Positions 6,184-6,547 of a stretch of 6,547 bases of DNA are shown one piece after another. The DNA is from an uncultured Nitrospina sp. Its GTDB lineage: Bacteria > Nitrospinota > Nitrospinia > Nitrospinales > VA-1. Location: the NCBI GenBank assembly GCA_950072225.1, contig CATMOP010000114.1, forward strand, positions 1 to 6,547. The letters are read 5' to 3'. Under the pieces are notes generated by a model. It did no database searches, was not told where the DNA came from, and saw only the letters and a list, made by a program, of their open reading frames with translations. The position numbers and the translations under genes were made by a program. Position 1 is the first letter of the stretch. Every line of letters starts with the position of its first letter.

Positions 6184-6547
6184 TCCATCCCCATTATGGA
6201 TTTTGAGGAAAATGTATTGGGCACCTTCGCCGTTTATTATACCCAGCCCCGCAAGCCCACTCCAGCAGAGATGGAGCTGATCAAGACTTCTGCCAATTTA
6301 GCGGCACTGGCAATACACAATCATAATGTGAAGGACGATTTGAAAAATTATGCTGAGGAGCTAAAAAGAAGTAATAGCGACTTGAGAGATTTTGCCCATA
6401 TCGCCTCGCATGATTTGCAGGAACCTTTAAGGAAAATATCCATATTCAGCGATCGCCTGCAGGAAGCCAAGTCCCAATTGAGCGAACAACACCGGGACTA
6501 TCTCTCAAGAATGGGAAATGCCGCCCATCGAATGCAGGCGCTGATTG

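Larger units (their letters stand above)
5345..6547 (+). pseudogene. PAS-GAF-HisKA sensor kinase, frameshifted, amber, partial
   Basis: A cytoplasmic sensor histidine kinase partnering the FIST protein, cut by the window end. The frame opens at ATG 5345 (MKHKLLIRQIKRYLG), 10 nt after the FIST stop and without a Shine-Dalgarno sequence, so translational coupling is likely. A helical N-terminus (about 1-65), seen in kinases paired with FIST proteins, is followed by PAS (about 70-162), GAF (about 180-325) and HisKA with the phosphoacceptor in ASHDLQEPLRK (His at 6409-6411, residue 356 if repaired). The ATPase domain would lie beyond the window. Two lesions break it. After F137 the PAS domain continues only in the -1 frame, from a T7 run, and the unshifted product stops at 5794 (149 residues). 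A TAG at 6181 then replaces the GAF family's conserved Trp. The remaining sequence matches family consensus, implying recent decay or sequence error. Confidence 0.8.

Overview
The window looks like a stretch of chromosome from a Gram-negative, non-sporulating bacterium. Supporting signs are an envelope-anchored LytM/MepM-type M23 peptidase, a full-length bacterial beta clamp, a FIST sensor paired with a PAS-GAF-HisKA kinase, and a candidate sigma-54 promoter. The overall style (moderate GC, AT-rich spacers) would fit Nitrospinota or delta-proteobacteria-like lineages, but that is a guess from gene content and not shown by the sequence. No phage, transposase, CRISPR, tRNA or rRNA was recognised.

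Layout: (1) Positions 1-143 hold no gene. They hold an 11-bp inverted repeat whose arms fit the degenerate core consensus of integron attC sites, and a small hairpin just past the stop of the next gene. (2) 144-1241, minus strand: membrane-anchored M23 peptidase. (3) 1376-2503, plus strand: a radical SAM protein of the spore photoproduct lyase (SPL) family. It keeps the FeS cysteines but lacks the residues used for hydrogen transfer in true SPL. (4) 2513-3619, minus strand: dnaN, converging on the SPL-like gene with only 9 bp between stops and a symmetric A/T-flanked hairpin at the junction. dnaN is not next to dnaA, recF or gyrB here. (5) 3620-4197: a 578-bp divergent regulatory region. It contains a good sigma-70 promoter for dnaN. 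On the other side is a complex upstream region for the FIST gene: a 44-bp dyad, a sigma-70-like promoter, an IHF-like site, a sigma-54-type -24/-12 element and a structured leader. (6) 4198-5334, plus strand: intact FIST-domain sensor. (7) 5345 to window end, plus strand: the partner sensor histidine kinase, running off the end and broken twice.

The FIST gene and kinase form one transcription unit (10-nt gap), the arrangement known from NosP/NahK-type pairs in which a cytoplasmic FIST sensor controls a kinase. The kinase reading frame is interrupted by a -1 frameshift at a T7 run inside the PAS domain and by an amber codon exactly where the GAF family has a conserved Trp. The rest of the protein stays close to family consensus, so the loss is recent, or it reflects sequence errors or recoding.

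The most useful leads are the layered promoter region of the FIST/kinase unit, the doubly interrupted kinase, the SPL-like enzyme without its hydrogen-relay residues, and the attC-like inverted repeat at the left edge.
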